Source of the DNA: Aromatoleum toluvorans
GTDB lineage: Bacteria; Pseudomonadota; Gammaproteobacteria; Burkholderiales; Rhodocyclaceae
Assembly (NCBI RefSeq): GCF_012910905.1
Contig: NZ_WTVN01000010.1
Location: forward strand, 57,812 to 121,811
DNA: 64,000 nucleotides
Direction: 5' to 3'
Below the pieces are notes generated by a model. That model was not told the DNA's origin. It searched no databases and saw only the letters and a program-made list of their open reading frames with translations. This document shows, piece by piece, positions 24,312 through 31,880 of the stretch; within the stretch, counting starts at the first letter, position 1, and every line of letters begins with the position of its first letter. A program made the position numbers and the translations under genes.

Positions 24312-26926
24312 CAGTGCGCCCTCCCCTTGCCGCGGCCTTGCCCGAACACCGAGTTGCCGGCGGCGATCTCCGCGGGCACGGCACCGAGCTTCGTCAGCTT
24401 CACTTTCGCGACCGTCTCCGGCTGTCCGCTGCACGCGTCGGTGTGCCGCAGGTTCGCCGGCAGCAGCTGATTGAAGTTGCCGCCGCCGTGGCGCACGCCG
24501 GTGTTCTGCGTCGCGACACGCGTGAGCGCGTTCGACACGCATACCGCATCGGGATGGACGCCTTCGGACAGCGCGAGCCTCGCGACGATCGCGCCGTACG
24601 GCGACTCGATGCGCACGATGTCGCCCTCGTCGAGCCCTCGATCACGCGCGCTCTTCGGGTTCAGCAGCACCGCCGTATGCACCGGGTCCTTGAACACGAT
24701 GTCGTTGATCCACGGATTGCCGATGCTCTCGCCGAAATTGATCTGGATGTCCTTGAACGTGATCGCGTACAGGTCGAAGTCGGCCGGCTCCAGGTGCACC
24801 GGATCGGGCACCGCCGTCGGCAGCGGCTGGTAATCGCCCCACTCCCACTCGTGGCGGAACGGCACGTCGGCCACTTCCATCTTCTGGCGCAGCGTGTCGC
24901 GCGCGCGCACGATGTCCTCGATGTAGAAATGCAGCCGCAGCCCGTCCCACGGCCGGTACCACTTGTCGGGGCGGCGCGGCGTCACCGCGTGGCCGTGCTC
25001 GACGTACCAGTCGAGATCCTTGCCGTTCCACAGCTTGCCCTTGCGCTCGGCGATCTCGCGGTCGCTGTACTTGCGCTTCGGTTCGAGCAGCAGTTCGGGC
25101 TGCTGGTGGAAGCCATTGACGAAGTTGAGGATGCCGTTCCAGGTCTCGAGCACGCCGAGCCGCTCGGAGATCTCGTAGAAGATCTCTTCCTCGCTCTTCG
25201 TGTCGTACAGCGGCGGCGTCGCGGGCTGGCGCAGGCACATGCCCTCGTGATGGGGCGGCTCGATCATCGTCATGTTCCACGACTCGAGGAGATCATGCGA
25301 CGGCAGGATCACGTCAGCCCACTCGTTCGATTCGTTGGGCAGGATGTCGATCGCGACGATGAAGCGCATCTCGCGCAACAGCGCGTACCACTGCTCGCGG
25401 TCGCCGGGCAGATTCCACAGCGGGTTGGAGTGGCACATCAGCAGCGTGTCGGGGCGGTAGTCGAGCCCGAACTTCTCGGCGTTCGCGAGCGTGTGCTGCG
25501 TCAGGTGCCCCGGATCGACGCCGATCGGGAAGAAGCCCATCAGGTGCGTCTCGTTGGGTGGCCACGAGAACGGCACCTCGGGATGGAGCTGGTGCGGCAT
25601 CGTCTGCATCATGCCGTTCTCGCCGGCCTGGATCTGCCCACAGCCGCCGCGGATGTCCTGCATCTGATCGTCCAGCGTGACCCCGACATGCCCGCCCGGC
25701 GTGTCGATCGCGCCGACGAGGAAGTTCACCAGCTTGAACGCCTGGTTCGCCATCGCGCTGTACTTGTGGCCCTGCGCGCCGCGGTAGTAGTTGTACGCGG
25801 CGGGGCGCAGCGGCAGCATGCGACCGTCGATCTCGATGTAGGAGCCGATCTGCGCCGCCTTCGCGAACTCGCGCGCGATGCGCCGCGTCGTCGCCGCCGG
25901 CACGGTCGTCAGCGTCTCCATCTGCTCGGGCGAGCAGTCGGCGAGGATGTCCTTGAACTTCTGGAACGCCGGCCGGCAGGGCTTGCCGTCGACGGTGTAA
26001 GTGCCTTCGAGCGCGAAGTCCTTGATCTCGGGGTCGTCCCACAGCCGCGCGCAGTTGTCGACCGCATCCCACACGTAGATCTTGCCTTCGCCGTTACGCA
26101 CGAAGTACCCGTCCGGCCCGACGAGGTAGGGGGCGTTGGTGTCCTTCTTCAGGAATTTCGCGTCGTAGAGCTTCTCCGCGACGAGCACGTGGGCGAGGCC
26201 CAGCGCGAACTGCCGATCGGTCGCCGGGCGGATCGGCACCCACTCGTTCGCCTTCGCGGCGCCGATCGACAGGCGCGGCTCGACGACGACGACCCGCATG
26301 TTGCGCTCGACGCGCGCCTTCGCGACGTGATTCGCCTGGGCGGCGGTATGCAGGTGCGAGGAGAAGCCGTCGCCACCGCCGTTGTTGATCCAGTAGTTGC
26401 AGTAATTGACGTCGTTCGCCGCGGCGAAGGCGGAATGGATGAACCCATTCATCGGGTGGTAGCCGCCGCCGCAGAAGTTGCCGACCGACGACAGGTAGTT
26501 CGCGTTGCCGAGCGCCGCGGGCCAGGCCCACAGGAAGAGCTTCTGGAAGTCGTTGATCGCCGGCAGCAGCTTGCGCGGATCCTCGTCCAGCGTCTTCTTC
26601 AGCTCGCGGCCGACGAGATCCAGCGCCTCGTCCCAGCCGATCGGCGCCCACTTCGGATCGACGCCGGGCCCCTTCTGCGGGTTGGTGCGCCGCAGCGGCG
26701 TCCTGAAGCGCGCCGGATCGTAATGCCGCAGGATCGCCGCATTGCCTTTAGGGCACAGCCGCCCGTTGTTGCTCGGGCTAGTCGGGTTGCCCTCGATCTT
26801 GTTCACGACACCGTCTTCGGTGACGTGGACCCGCGTGATGCAGGAATGAATGCACATCTTGCAGCTCGAATTGAGCCACTTGCCCGGCTTCATCGAGTTC
26901 TGCACGGGCTGCGTGAGAGTCTCCAT
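24311..26926 (-). CDS. padB: Phenylacetyl-CoA:acceptor oxidoreductase, molybdopterin catalytic subunit (PadB)
   Basis: An 871-residue DMSO-reductase-family enzyme. The N-terminal 4Fe-4S motif CKMCIHSCITRVHV with a later Cys in GRLCPKGNAAI precedes the molybdopterin domains, and the C-terminal dinucleotide-binding domain starts near FDLYAITFKDIQINFGES. There is no Tat signal. The enzyme oxidises phenylacetyl-CoA by four electrons to phenylglyoxylyl-CoA/phenylglyoxylate without oxygen. It is the first gene of the pad operon; a promoter with two GGATAG boxes lies 44-105 bp upstream of the start. Assignment as PadB rests on its placement with padC, padD and padEFGHI. Confidence 0.92.
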   Translation of the reverse strand: METLTQPVQNSMKPGKWLNSSCKMCIHSCITRVHVTEDGVVNKIEGNPTSPSNNGRLCPKGNAAILRHYDPARFRTPLRRTNPQKGPGVDPKWAPIGWDEALDLVGRELKKTLDEDPRKLLPAINDFQKLFLWAWPAALGNANYLSSVGNFCGGGYHPMNGFIHSAFAAANDVNYCNYWINNGGGDGFSSHLHTAAQANHVAKARVERNMRVVVVEPRLSIGAAKANEWVPIRPATDRQFALGLAHVLVAEKLYDAKFLKKDTNAPYLVGPDGYFVRNGEGKIYVWDAVDNCARLWDDPEIKDFALEGTYTVDGKPCRPAFQKFKDILADCSPEQMETLTTVPAATTRRIAREFAKAAQIGSYIEIDGRMLPLRPAAYNYYRGAQGHKYSAMANQAFKLVNFLVGAIDTPGGHVGVTLDDQMQDIRGGCGQIQAGENGMMQTMPHQLHPEVPFSWPPNETHLMGFFPIGVDPGHLTQHTLANAEKFGLDYRPDTLLMCHSNPLWNLPGDREQWYALLREMRFIVAIDILPNESNEWADVILPSHDLLESWNMTMIEPPHHEGMCLRQPATPPLYDTKSEEEIFYEISERLGVLETWNGILNFVNGFHQQPELLLEPKRKYSDREIAERKGKLWNGKDLDWYVEHGHAVTPRRPDKWYRPWDGLRLHFYIEDIVRARDTLRQKMEVADVPFRHEWEWGDYQPLPTAVPDPVHLEPADFDLYAITFKDIQINFGESIGNPWINDIVFKDPVHTAVLLNPKSARDRGLDEGDIVRIESPYGAIVARLALSEGVHPDAVCVSNALTRVATQNTGVRHGGGNFNQLLPANLRHTDACSGQPETVAKVKLTKLGAVPAEIAAGNSVFGQGRGKGRAH

Positions 26927-26969
26927 TGCCGCTCCTCGGTGGAAAGTCGCGTCGCTTTTTCGAGGCTCT

Positions 26970-27031
26970 ACACTATTGGAGCGCCCACGGCCGGGCTATC
27001 CGGCGACTGCGGCGCCTATCCGGGGACAGCA
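26970..27031 (-). promoter_or_regulatory. padB promoter with XylS-like direct repeats
   Basis: Read on the minus strand, two GGATAG boxes (27016-27021 and 26996-27001) lie 20 bp apart. The proximal box is followed after 20 nt by TAGTGT (26970-26975), a plausible -10. TGCT and CGCA lie six bases before the two boxes, giving half-sites of the form nGnn-N6-GGATAG. The same layout occurs upstream of the envelope operon and the Moco hydroxylase operon. Confidence 0.65.
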
Positions 27032-27051
27032 GATGTTTCCGGAGCGCGTTT

Positions 27052-27090
27052 CGTAGGGCGGAAAAGCCGAAGGCGCCTTCCGCCGCATGG
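27052..27090. repeat. Half copy of palindromic repeat family A
   Basis: CGTAGGGCGGAAAAGCCGAA is followed by GCGCCTTCCGCCGCAT, as in the left arm of the full copies, but the right arm is missing. It lies just outside the left end of the integron array and may mark a recombination scar. Confidence 0.7.
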
Positions 27091-27213
27091 TCGCGTCTGC
27101 GCCGGAAGCGCGCAGTCCATCTGGCTAGGCGAAACTGAGGACGACCGGTTGGAAGGCGGAAAACGCAGGGCACCTCAATTTGCTGCCTCACCCAAGTGGT
27201 GGCAACGGCATGC

Positions 27214-27279
27214 ACCTAACGCTCAGCGGACGGCAAAATGCGCAGCTTTTTGACGGTCCGCTGGAGCGGAAAGTTGGGC
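27214..27279 (-). other. attC recombination site of cassette 4
   Basis: The outer boxes are ACCTAAC (27214-27220) and GTTGGGC (27273-27279). Inside, GCTCAGCGGAC and GTCCGCTGGAGC pair, with one unpaired base on one arm, the extrahelical base typical of attC. This is the clearest attC of the four. Confidence 0.8.
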
Positions 27280-27298
27280 GTCTCGTTGACGACTGTAG

Positions 27299-28066
27299 TC
27301 ACCGTTTGCCAGACGATTTGATGCGTTCGTCGCATTCCCAAAACGCTGTGAATTGGCCGGCCTGTAGAACGCCGTCACACGCCTGGGCGGCGAGCGCTTT
27401 TCGTCGTAGATACTCTGCTCGCGAGATGCCGTAGCGTTGGGCTTCGCTCGAGTCAAGTATTTCCTGTTGCACAGGGTCCAAACCTTCAAGCCCGAAAGCA
27501 AGCAGCTCATCGCGCGTCAGCACACGGATGTTCTCCGGAGGGACTCTCAGCATGGCGTCGTAGAGCGTGTCGGATACGTTCATGTCCTGGAAGAACATAC
27601 GAACCAGTGTCTGTAGCTCGCGATACTCGCGTTGAGCAGTGTCATAGTCCTTGGCACCAGTATCAGTGCTGAAGGGACGATGGATGCCGACGGTTCCCGG
27701 AGCAATTCGGCTTGTAGCTCCGGCCAAAAGGAACACGCAGGAACTAAGACAGACGTCGCTTTGGCCGCCGACAGCGGTAGCGCGGAGGCGGCGCATCCAC
27801 TTGGCGAGTTCGATAGCAGTGCGTACGTCGCCGCCTCGTGAATTGAGACGAAAGGTCATCGAGAGCCTTTGCGACAGCGCCCGTTCGATGATTGGTCGCA
27901 ACAGAACAAGATCTGTCGGGCCGATAAAGCCGGAGATCAAGAAGCAGCCGCCGGTGTCGGGACAGGGGCCGGGCATTGGTGCAACGTCAGCCACGGAGGC
28001 GCCGGATAGCGCCGCAAGGGTGGCAGCAAGAAGGAGCGGGCGAAGACGAGACCACGAGGAAAGCAT
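27299..28066 (-). CDS. Secreted ClpP/crotonase-fold periplasmic protein (cassette 4)
   Basis: A 255-residue protein with an N-terminal signal peptide (RLRPLLLAATLAALSGASVA). The body resembles predicted periplasmic proteins of the ClpP/crotonase fold: RLNSRGGDVRTAIELAKWMR, then CLSSCVFLLAGATSRIAPG, where the Ser before Cys is in the nucleophile-like position, then VGIHRPFSTDTGA, a His in the usual place. It may be a serine peptidase of the envelope or a non-catalytic relative. Four Cys in the mature part suggest disulfides. It is the most promoter-distal cassette. Confidence 0.7.
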   Translation of the reverse strand: MLSSWSRLRPLLLAATLAALSGASVADVAPMPGPCPDTGGCFLISGFIGPTDLVLLRPIIERALSQRLSMTFRLNSRGGDVRTAIELAKWMRRLRATAVGGQSDVCLSSCVFLLAGATSRIAPGTVGIHRPFSTDTGAKDYDTAQREYRELQTLVRMFFQDMNVSDTLYDAMLRVPPENIRVLTRDELLAFGLEGLDPVQQEILDSSEAQRYGISRAEYLRRKALAAQACDGVLQAGQFTAFWECDERIKSSGKR

Positions 28067-28136
28067 TAAAATCCCCCAACAACAGGCCTACCGGCCATTC
28101 GTGCGATCTTCTCAGCTACGAGCGACTCCGAACGCT

Positions 28137-28227
28137 GCCCAAGACGCCAACGAATGCCGTTGACCAGGCGCCAGCGCGAACCGCGACGGGTACCCAACGG
28201 CGACGACTTTGGGCGCTCAGGTTAAAG
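28137..28227 (-). other. Degenerate attC-like hairpin of cassette 3
   Basis: The gap holds a strong inverted repeat, GCCGTTG (28156-28162) with CAACGGC (28195-28201), flanked by GCCCAAG (28137-28143) and TTTGGGC (28208-28214). An alternative pair is ACCCAAC (28192-28198) and GTTAAAG (28221-28227). Neither pair is a perfect RYYYAAC/GTTRRRY set, so the site is either mutated or its exact ends differ from these. Confidence 0.45.
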
Positions 28228-28252
28228 GCGGGATGGACGTCATACTGATTTC

Positions 28253-28894
28253 TCAAGTCCAGCCAGTGTCGAAGATCTGCCTCGAACGATTAGGTTTCTG
28301 CTCATAGGCTGCGCCTGCTTCGTCGACAAAAGTTCCGTTCAACAGTACTGACAAGCCCTCGGGAATCGGTGCGAGTAGGCCCTTTCGAGGCTTTTCCATT
28401 GTCCTCCAGTATTCCATCCACCGCGGTATCCGAAGCTCCTCTTTCAATTCGAGCAGTTCGGCTTGGGCACTGGGATCAGTGAGTTCCTTTGGATACCAGA
28501 ACTTACTGAATGGGCCCAGCAGTGATTTCCGGCAAAGAGGCTGATCAAACTTATCTCCGTAGAGCGTTTCCGAACACGCGATGATTGGCGCAACGGCGTC
28601 AACCAGACGGCGATTGAATGCCTCTCCAGCCTCGACGCTGACCGAGTAGTGTGCGCGGTAGCCATTCGCGCCGTTCATGAGCTGATCGAAAAGCGTAGAC
28701 GTCAGCGGGATCGTGACGGAGACCCGGAAATATCCATCCCGATCTCCGCAAGGTTCCGGCCCTTCGGGCAGGGCACAGTACCCGCGAATCGCTCGCTCCG
28801 TCTGTGTGACCAGGGCATCAATTATTTCGTCAGGCGAAGCTTCTGGCGAATGATGACCCCATAGCTCGGAAGAAGGAAGGAGAACTTTCGTCAT
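28253..28894 (-). CDS. Hypothetical protein, 213 aa (cassette 3)
   Basis: I do not recognise a family. The start at 28894 (MTKVLLPSSELWGHH) is preferred to a TTG 24 bases earlier that lies within the neighbouring attC site. The protein is soluble, with YFRVSVTIPLTSTLFDQLM, HYSVSVEAGEAFNRRLVD and IPRWMEYWRTMEKPRKGLL. GC content and codon use are lower than in the pad genes on its left, in keeping with an integron cassette origin. Confidence 0.6.
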   Translation of the reverse strand: MTKVLLPSSELWGHHSPEASPDEIIDALVTQTERAIRGYCALPEGPEPCGDRDGYFRVSVTIPLTSTLFDQLMNGANGYRAHYSVSVEAGEAFNRRLVDAVAPIIACSETLYGDKFDQPLCRKSLLGPFSKFWYPKELTDPSAQAELLELKEELRIPRWMEYWRTMEKPRKGLLAPIPEGLSVLLNGTFVDEAGAAYEQKPNRSRQIFDTGWT

Positions 28895-28912
28895 GACGGC
28901 GCTTCTTATGAC

Positions 28913-28962
28913 GCCCAACGTGAAAGCTCAGCCGCCCGGTCGGCTGAAGCGTATCGTTGGGC
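28913..28962 (-). other. attC recombination site of cassette 2
   Basis: The outer boxes are GCCCAAC (28913-28919) and GTTGGGC (28956-28962), perfect complements. The inner arms GCTCAGCCG and CGGCTGAAGC pair with one extrahelical base, around a short loop. A canonical small attC. Confidence 0.8.
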
Positions 28963-28963
28963 T

Positions 28964-29308
28964 CTATCTTCGACCCGGAGCACGAGTATACGCATCAGCA
29001 AAATCCTCAGCAGAAGGTGCCTGAAAAGTAAGCCAATCCCGTGCGAAGGATTGTACTTGCGCTAGCGGGACGTTCTCAGCAAGAAATCCATCACCCGGCA
29101 GTCCGGTGCTCTTGTTTACAATTAGGCTCGTAATTGGAGGGAGGCCTTTTTCGGTGCAAAGCTGCTGAATAGGGCGAAGAAAATCACCAATGCTTGGAGC
29201 AGGAACTCCGCACGCTTGTGCGACAAGCTCATACGTGAGCACTTGGCGATTGCGAGCTGCTAGAACGAGGATGCTCCAAAGTTGCTGCGCTCTTTCCTCT
29301 CGTCTCAT
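28964..29308 (-). CDS. Small hypothetical protein, 114 aa, HTH-like N terminus (cassette 2)
   Basis: The N-terminal 70 residues look like a winged-helix-type fold: RAQQLWSILVLAARNRQVLT, then YELVAQACGVPAPSIGDFL. The middle has PPITSLIVNKSTGLPGDGF. I recall similar stand-alone small proteins in mobile and defence contexts but cannot give a function. The stop codon abuts the attC site, which is normal for a cassette. Confidence 0.6.
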   Translation of the reverse strand: MRREERAQQLWSILVLAARNRQVLTYELVAQACGVPAPSIGDFLRPIQQLCTEKGLPPITSLIVNKSTGLPGDGFLAENVPLAQVQSFARDWLTFQAPSAEDFADAYTRAPGRR

Positions 29309-29337
29309 GTATTCCTCTCCGTGATGCCGTTTATGGA

Positions 29338-29380
29338 CGCCTAACGTTCGCCCCGGTCGGCTCGACGCGGTTGTTAGGGC
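29338..29380 (-). other. Short attC-like site of cassette 1
   Basis: The boxes GCCTAAC (29339-29345) and GTTAGGG (29373-29379) flank a 27-bp centre. The centre lacks a clear stem, so this site is probably shortened or decayed. The stop codon of the nuclease-like gene falls within it. Confidence 0.55.
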
Positions 29381-30150
29381 CGATTTCGTCTATGCTTTTC
29401 AATGAGCACCAAAACCTCTCTGGCTAGCTCTTCGGCCTTTTCCGGCGTGTCGCAACGGCTCGCGGTAAACCGCTCAACAATTGCTCCCTCGTTACTGAGG
29501 ATACGAGTTCTGGCGTTGGCCTCCGCAGGCGTCTCCTTGTGCACGGTGTCACCGTCAATTTCAATGCAGAACACGATACCGTCTTTGATCAAAATGAAAT
29601 CAGGCTCGATCCGCGAGTATTCTTTGCCACCCTTAAGAAACACTGGCAAAGGTGCAAAAGTCAACCCCTTACTCTTCAGAGCTCTATAGAGGTTAATCTC
29701 GGGAACAGATCGAAATAGCAGGCCATCGCACTGACGGCTGGCGATGTTGTTGGAACGGACCCGCCCTTGGTTAGTAATGCCTTCACCCGAAAGCCAATCT
29801 CTTGCATCCTGTTGCCAACTTTCCGACTCAATGAGCTGCGGCGAGATTGCGATGCCACCAATCCACGTACGATCGTACCGGTGCAAGAATGTACCGAGCC
29901 TTTCCTGAATCGCTTTCGCGATGGCATCGAGCTCGGCATTTATTTCGAGGTAGATGGCCTGAGGTACTTCGAGATAGACAGTGTAAATGTCGGTTCCCCC
30001 GTCCCAATTATCGAATCCCGTTTGATCGGCCGAAATCGTGGCGTAGGACAGGATAGAAACCAGTTTCGCGTTTCCTTCGTGAGCGAAAAGCCGTGCAACG
30101 TTCTGTACGAGCAGGTTTATATCTTTTCCGAAGTCGCCTGTCTGCGGCAT
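29374..30150 (-). CDS. DUF559/Vsr-like PD-(D/E)XK nuclease-fold protein (cassette 1)
   Basis: A 258-residue protein. Residues about 180-235 match the Vsr/DUF559-type endonuclease core: EYSRIEPDFILIKDGIVFCI, then EIDGDTVHKETPAEANARTR and GAIVERFTASRCDTPEKAEE. The acidic residues in EPDF and EIDGD would form the metal site. The N-terminal 150 residues are unassigned (YATISADQTGFDNWDGGTDI). It is the first cassette after the attI region, normally the best expressed position. A restriction or DNA-repair-type role is inferred. Confidence 0.65.
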   Translation of the reverse strand: MPQTGDFGKDINLLVQNVARLFAHEGNAKLVSILSYATISADQTGFDNWDGGTDIYTVYLEVPQAIYLEINAELDAIAKAIQERLGTFLHRYDRTWIGGIAISPQLIESESWQQDARDWLSGEGITNQGRVRSNNIASRQCDGLLFRSVPEINLYRALKSKGLTFAPLPVFLKGGKEYSRIEPDFILIKDGIVFCIEIDGDTVHKETPAEANARTRILSNEGAIVERFTASRCDTPEKAEELAREVLVLIEKHRRNRP

Positions 30151-30299
30151 AAATTTAAGGCCCTAACGTTCGACACCAAGTGTCGAGATGAAAGTGTTAT
30201 CGGACAGCGTGAATGTCCTGTCGCCCACTGACAAGCCAATGTTTTGCAAGGCGGTATACGTCATGGTGTCCGAGATCGTGGGAAAACCCCTCCTCCCCC
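30151..30299. other. Probable attI region and first cassette junction
   Basis: On the minus strand CGTTAGGGCC (around 30162-30171) lies about 13 bp before the first cassette gene, as expected for the core site at an attI/cassette junction. The rest, up to the intI remnant, is where attI and the cassette promoter should be. I cannot delimit integrase-binding sites. Confidence 0.5.
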
Positions 30300-30497
30300 G
30301 TGTCCGTCGCGCCCCCGACCCCGCAACTGCTTGACCTCGTGCATGAATGCTTCGGTTGAAGCATCACAGCATGCAGACCTAAACGACGTAGCTCGTTGGA
30401 TCAGACGATACAACATGTTTCGGGGCCAGCACCATCTCGGTGACATGGGAAAGCGCCAGATGGAGGCGTTCCTGACATCGTTCTCGGCGGAGGCGCC
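30300..30497 (+). pseudogene. intI: Truncated, frameshifted integron integrase remnant
   Basis: Three pieces of IntI N-terminal sequence occur in order but in different frames: from the GTG at 30300, PPTPQLLDLVHECFG followed by a TGA at 30357-30359; then KHHSMQT, like the KHYSxRT of integrases, followed by stops; then WIRRYNMFRGQHHLGDMGKR and QMEAFLTSFSAEA, like the usual WIRRFILFHGKRHPxxMG and EAFLTHLAVE. The similarity ends abruptly near 30497, just before the terminator of the rightward neighbour. About 250 residues including the catalytic domain are gone. Confidence 0.75.
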
Positions 30498-30509
30498 CTT
30501 CCCAACAAG

Positions 30510-30540
30510 AAAAAAAAGGGGCGCTTTCGCGCCCCCCTTT
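30510..30540 (-). terminator. Rho-independent terminator of the envelope operon
   Basis: Read leftward, GGGGCGC (30518-30524) and GCGCCCC (30529-30535) form a stem with a four-base loop, followed on the transcript by a run of U (complement of AAAAAAA at 30511-30517). It lies about 20 bp after the stop of the DUF1329 gene. Confidence 0.85.
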
Positions 30541-30561
30541 CCTCGACCTACCCTGCGGTCG

Positions 30562-31863
30562 TCAACTCCCCCGCATGTACTGCACCGAGAACAGCTTCGT
30601 CGGACTCATCTCCTGGTCCAGATGCACCTTGAACTTGCCGGTCGAGCAATGCTTCGCCTGCACGTCGATGATGCTGAAGCCGTCGTTGATCGCCACGCCG
30701 CGCCCGGCGTTCTTCGGCATGTGGCTCTCCGAATCCGTGTAGGCGATGATGAAGGTCTTCCACAGCTCGCCCTTGCGGTCGTAGATCTCGTTCAGGCTCA
30801 GCGCGTAGGTCTCGGCATCGACGTAATGCACGCGCTTGCTGATGACATGGTCGGGATTGACCGGCACCGACTCGATGACGTAGGTCTTGCGCAGCTGCCA
30901 CGTCACGTTCGGGAAGCACGCCCCTTCGCCGCCGAAGTCGATGAACTTGAAGCCGTCCGCCTCCTTCGGCTCTTCGGCGAGCTTCTGCTTGTTGTGCGCG
31001 TAGAACGGCACCAGCAGGTCGCGCGTGCCCTTGTATTCCCACTTCATGTCGCGCATGCGCCCGTTGTAGCCCTCGAAGTCCTCGACCATCAGGTCCGAGC
31101 CGAGGAAGGGGTCCGTGACCTGGTTCGACGCGAGGCGGCGCACACGGCGCTGGAAGCCGAGGTACAGATACACTTCGTCGAGCTTCGCGTCGTCCGAGAA
31201 GCGGCTGATGAGGAGCTGCGTGTCCTTCAGGTCCTGCGGCTCATGCACCTTCAGGTAGCCCGAGCGCAGCAGCTGCGACGGGTTCGGCTCGACCTCCGGG
31301 CGCGGCTCCTGGTCGACGCGATGCTTCCACTGGATGATGTGGTACTCCTGCTTCAGCGTGCGCTCGACCTTGCCGCTCGCCATGTTCTTGTATTCCATGT
31401 ACCACGGCCAGATCGTGTAGCTGTCGCCGATGCGGTTGTTGTGCTGGAAGTTCCAGAACACTTTCTCGCCGGCGCGCGGGTCCTTCGCGTCGGGCTCCTG
31501 CGGGAAGGGCCGGCCGGCGACGAAGCCCACCAGATCGCCGACGTTGGAACCCAAAGACACCTTGTTGAGGTTCTTGCGCGTCGCGTCGATGTAGTTCTTG
31601 CTGATGCCGAACGAGTAGGTTTCGCCGACCGCGAGCGTGGTCTGCCCGCTCTTGATGAACTGCGCCATGCTCGGGATCAGCGAGGCCTTGGCGGCCTCGA
31701 CGTTGCCCTTGTCGATGACCATGCCGGGCTTGACGCCCGCGACCGCGGGCACGCCGCCCTTGTACGGGCCGAAGCTCTTGTCGACGTCGGCCTCGGTCGC
31801 GGCCTGCGCCGTGCCGATCGCGCCGGCCGCCAGCAGCATCGATGTCATTGTCCTCATCTTCAT
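30562..31863 (-). CDS. DUF1329 family periplasmic/outer-membrane-associated protein
   Basis: A 433-residue protein with an N-terminal signal peptide (MTSMLLAAGAIGTAQA). The DUF1329 family is related to outer-membrane lipoprotein-sorting (LolA-like) folds; here WNFQHNNRIGDSYTIWPWYM and SRFSDDAKLDEVYLYLGFQR fit the family. It is the last gene of a four-gene operon with a DUF1302 barrel, an RND exporter and a YCF48 lipoprotein. Such sets recur in steroid and aromatic degraders and are thought to move hydrophobic compounds across the envelope. The ATG at 31863 (MKMRTMTSM) follows GGAGGACGAC. Confidence 0.9.
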   Translation of the reverse strand: MKMRTMTSMLLAAGAIGTAQAATEADVDKSFGPYKGGVPAVAGVKPGMVIDKGNVEAAKASLIPSMAQFIKSGQTTLAVGETYSFGISKNYIDATRKNLNKVSLGSNVGDLVGFVAGRPFPQEPDAKDPRAGEKVFWNFQHNNRIGDSYTIWPWYMEYKNMASGKVERTLKQEYHIIQWKHRVDQEPRPEVEPNPSQLLRSGYLKVHEPQDLKDTQLLISRFSDDAKLDEVYLYLGFQRRVRRLASNQVTDPFLGSDLMVEDFEGYNGRMRDMKWEYKGTRDLLVPFYAHNKQKLAEEPKEADGFKFIDFGGEGACFPNVTWQLRKTYVIESVPVNPDHVISKRVHYVDAETYALSLNEIYDRKGELWKTFIIAYTDSESHMPKNAGRGVAINDGFSIIDVQAKHCSTGKFKVHLDQEMSPTKLFSVQYMRGS

Positions 31864-31880
31864 TGTCGTCCTCCTCCGGA

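Larger units (their letters stand above)
27214..30497 (-). mobile_element. Fossil integron: four gene cassettes, attC sites and a decayed intI remnant
   Basis: Four genes on the minus strand (27299-28066, 28253-28894, 28964-29308, 29374-30150) are each followed by an attC-like site with RYYYAAC and GTTRRRY boxes. To the right, in divergent orientation, lies the N-terminal remnant of an integron integrase (30300-30497). This is the standard integron layout, with intI and cassettes pointing away from each other and attI between. The integrase is broken and truncated, so the array is likely frozen. It sits between the pad and the envelope operons. Confidence 0.75.

Noticed and set aside
27214..30497. 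CRISPR array reading of the repeated hairpin gaps
   Set aside because: The repeats are few, differ in length and sequence, and flank protein genes rather than uniform spacers.
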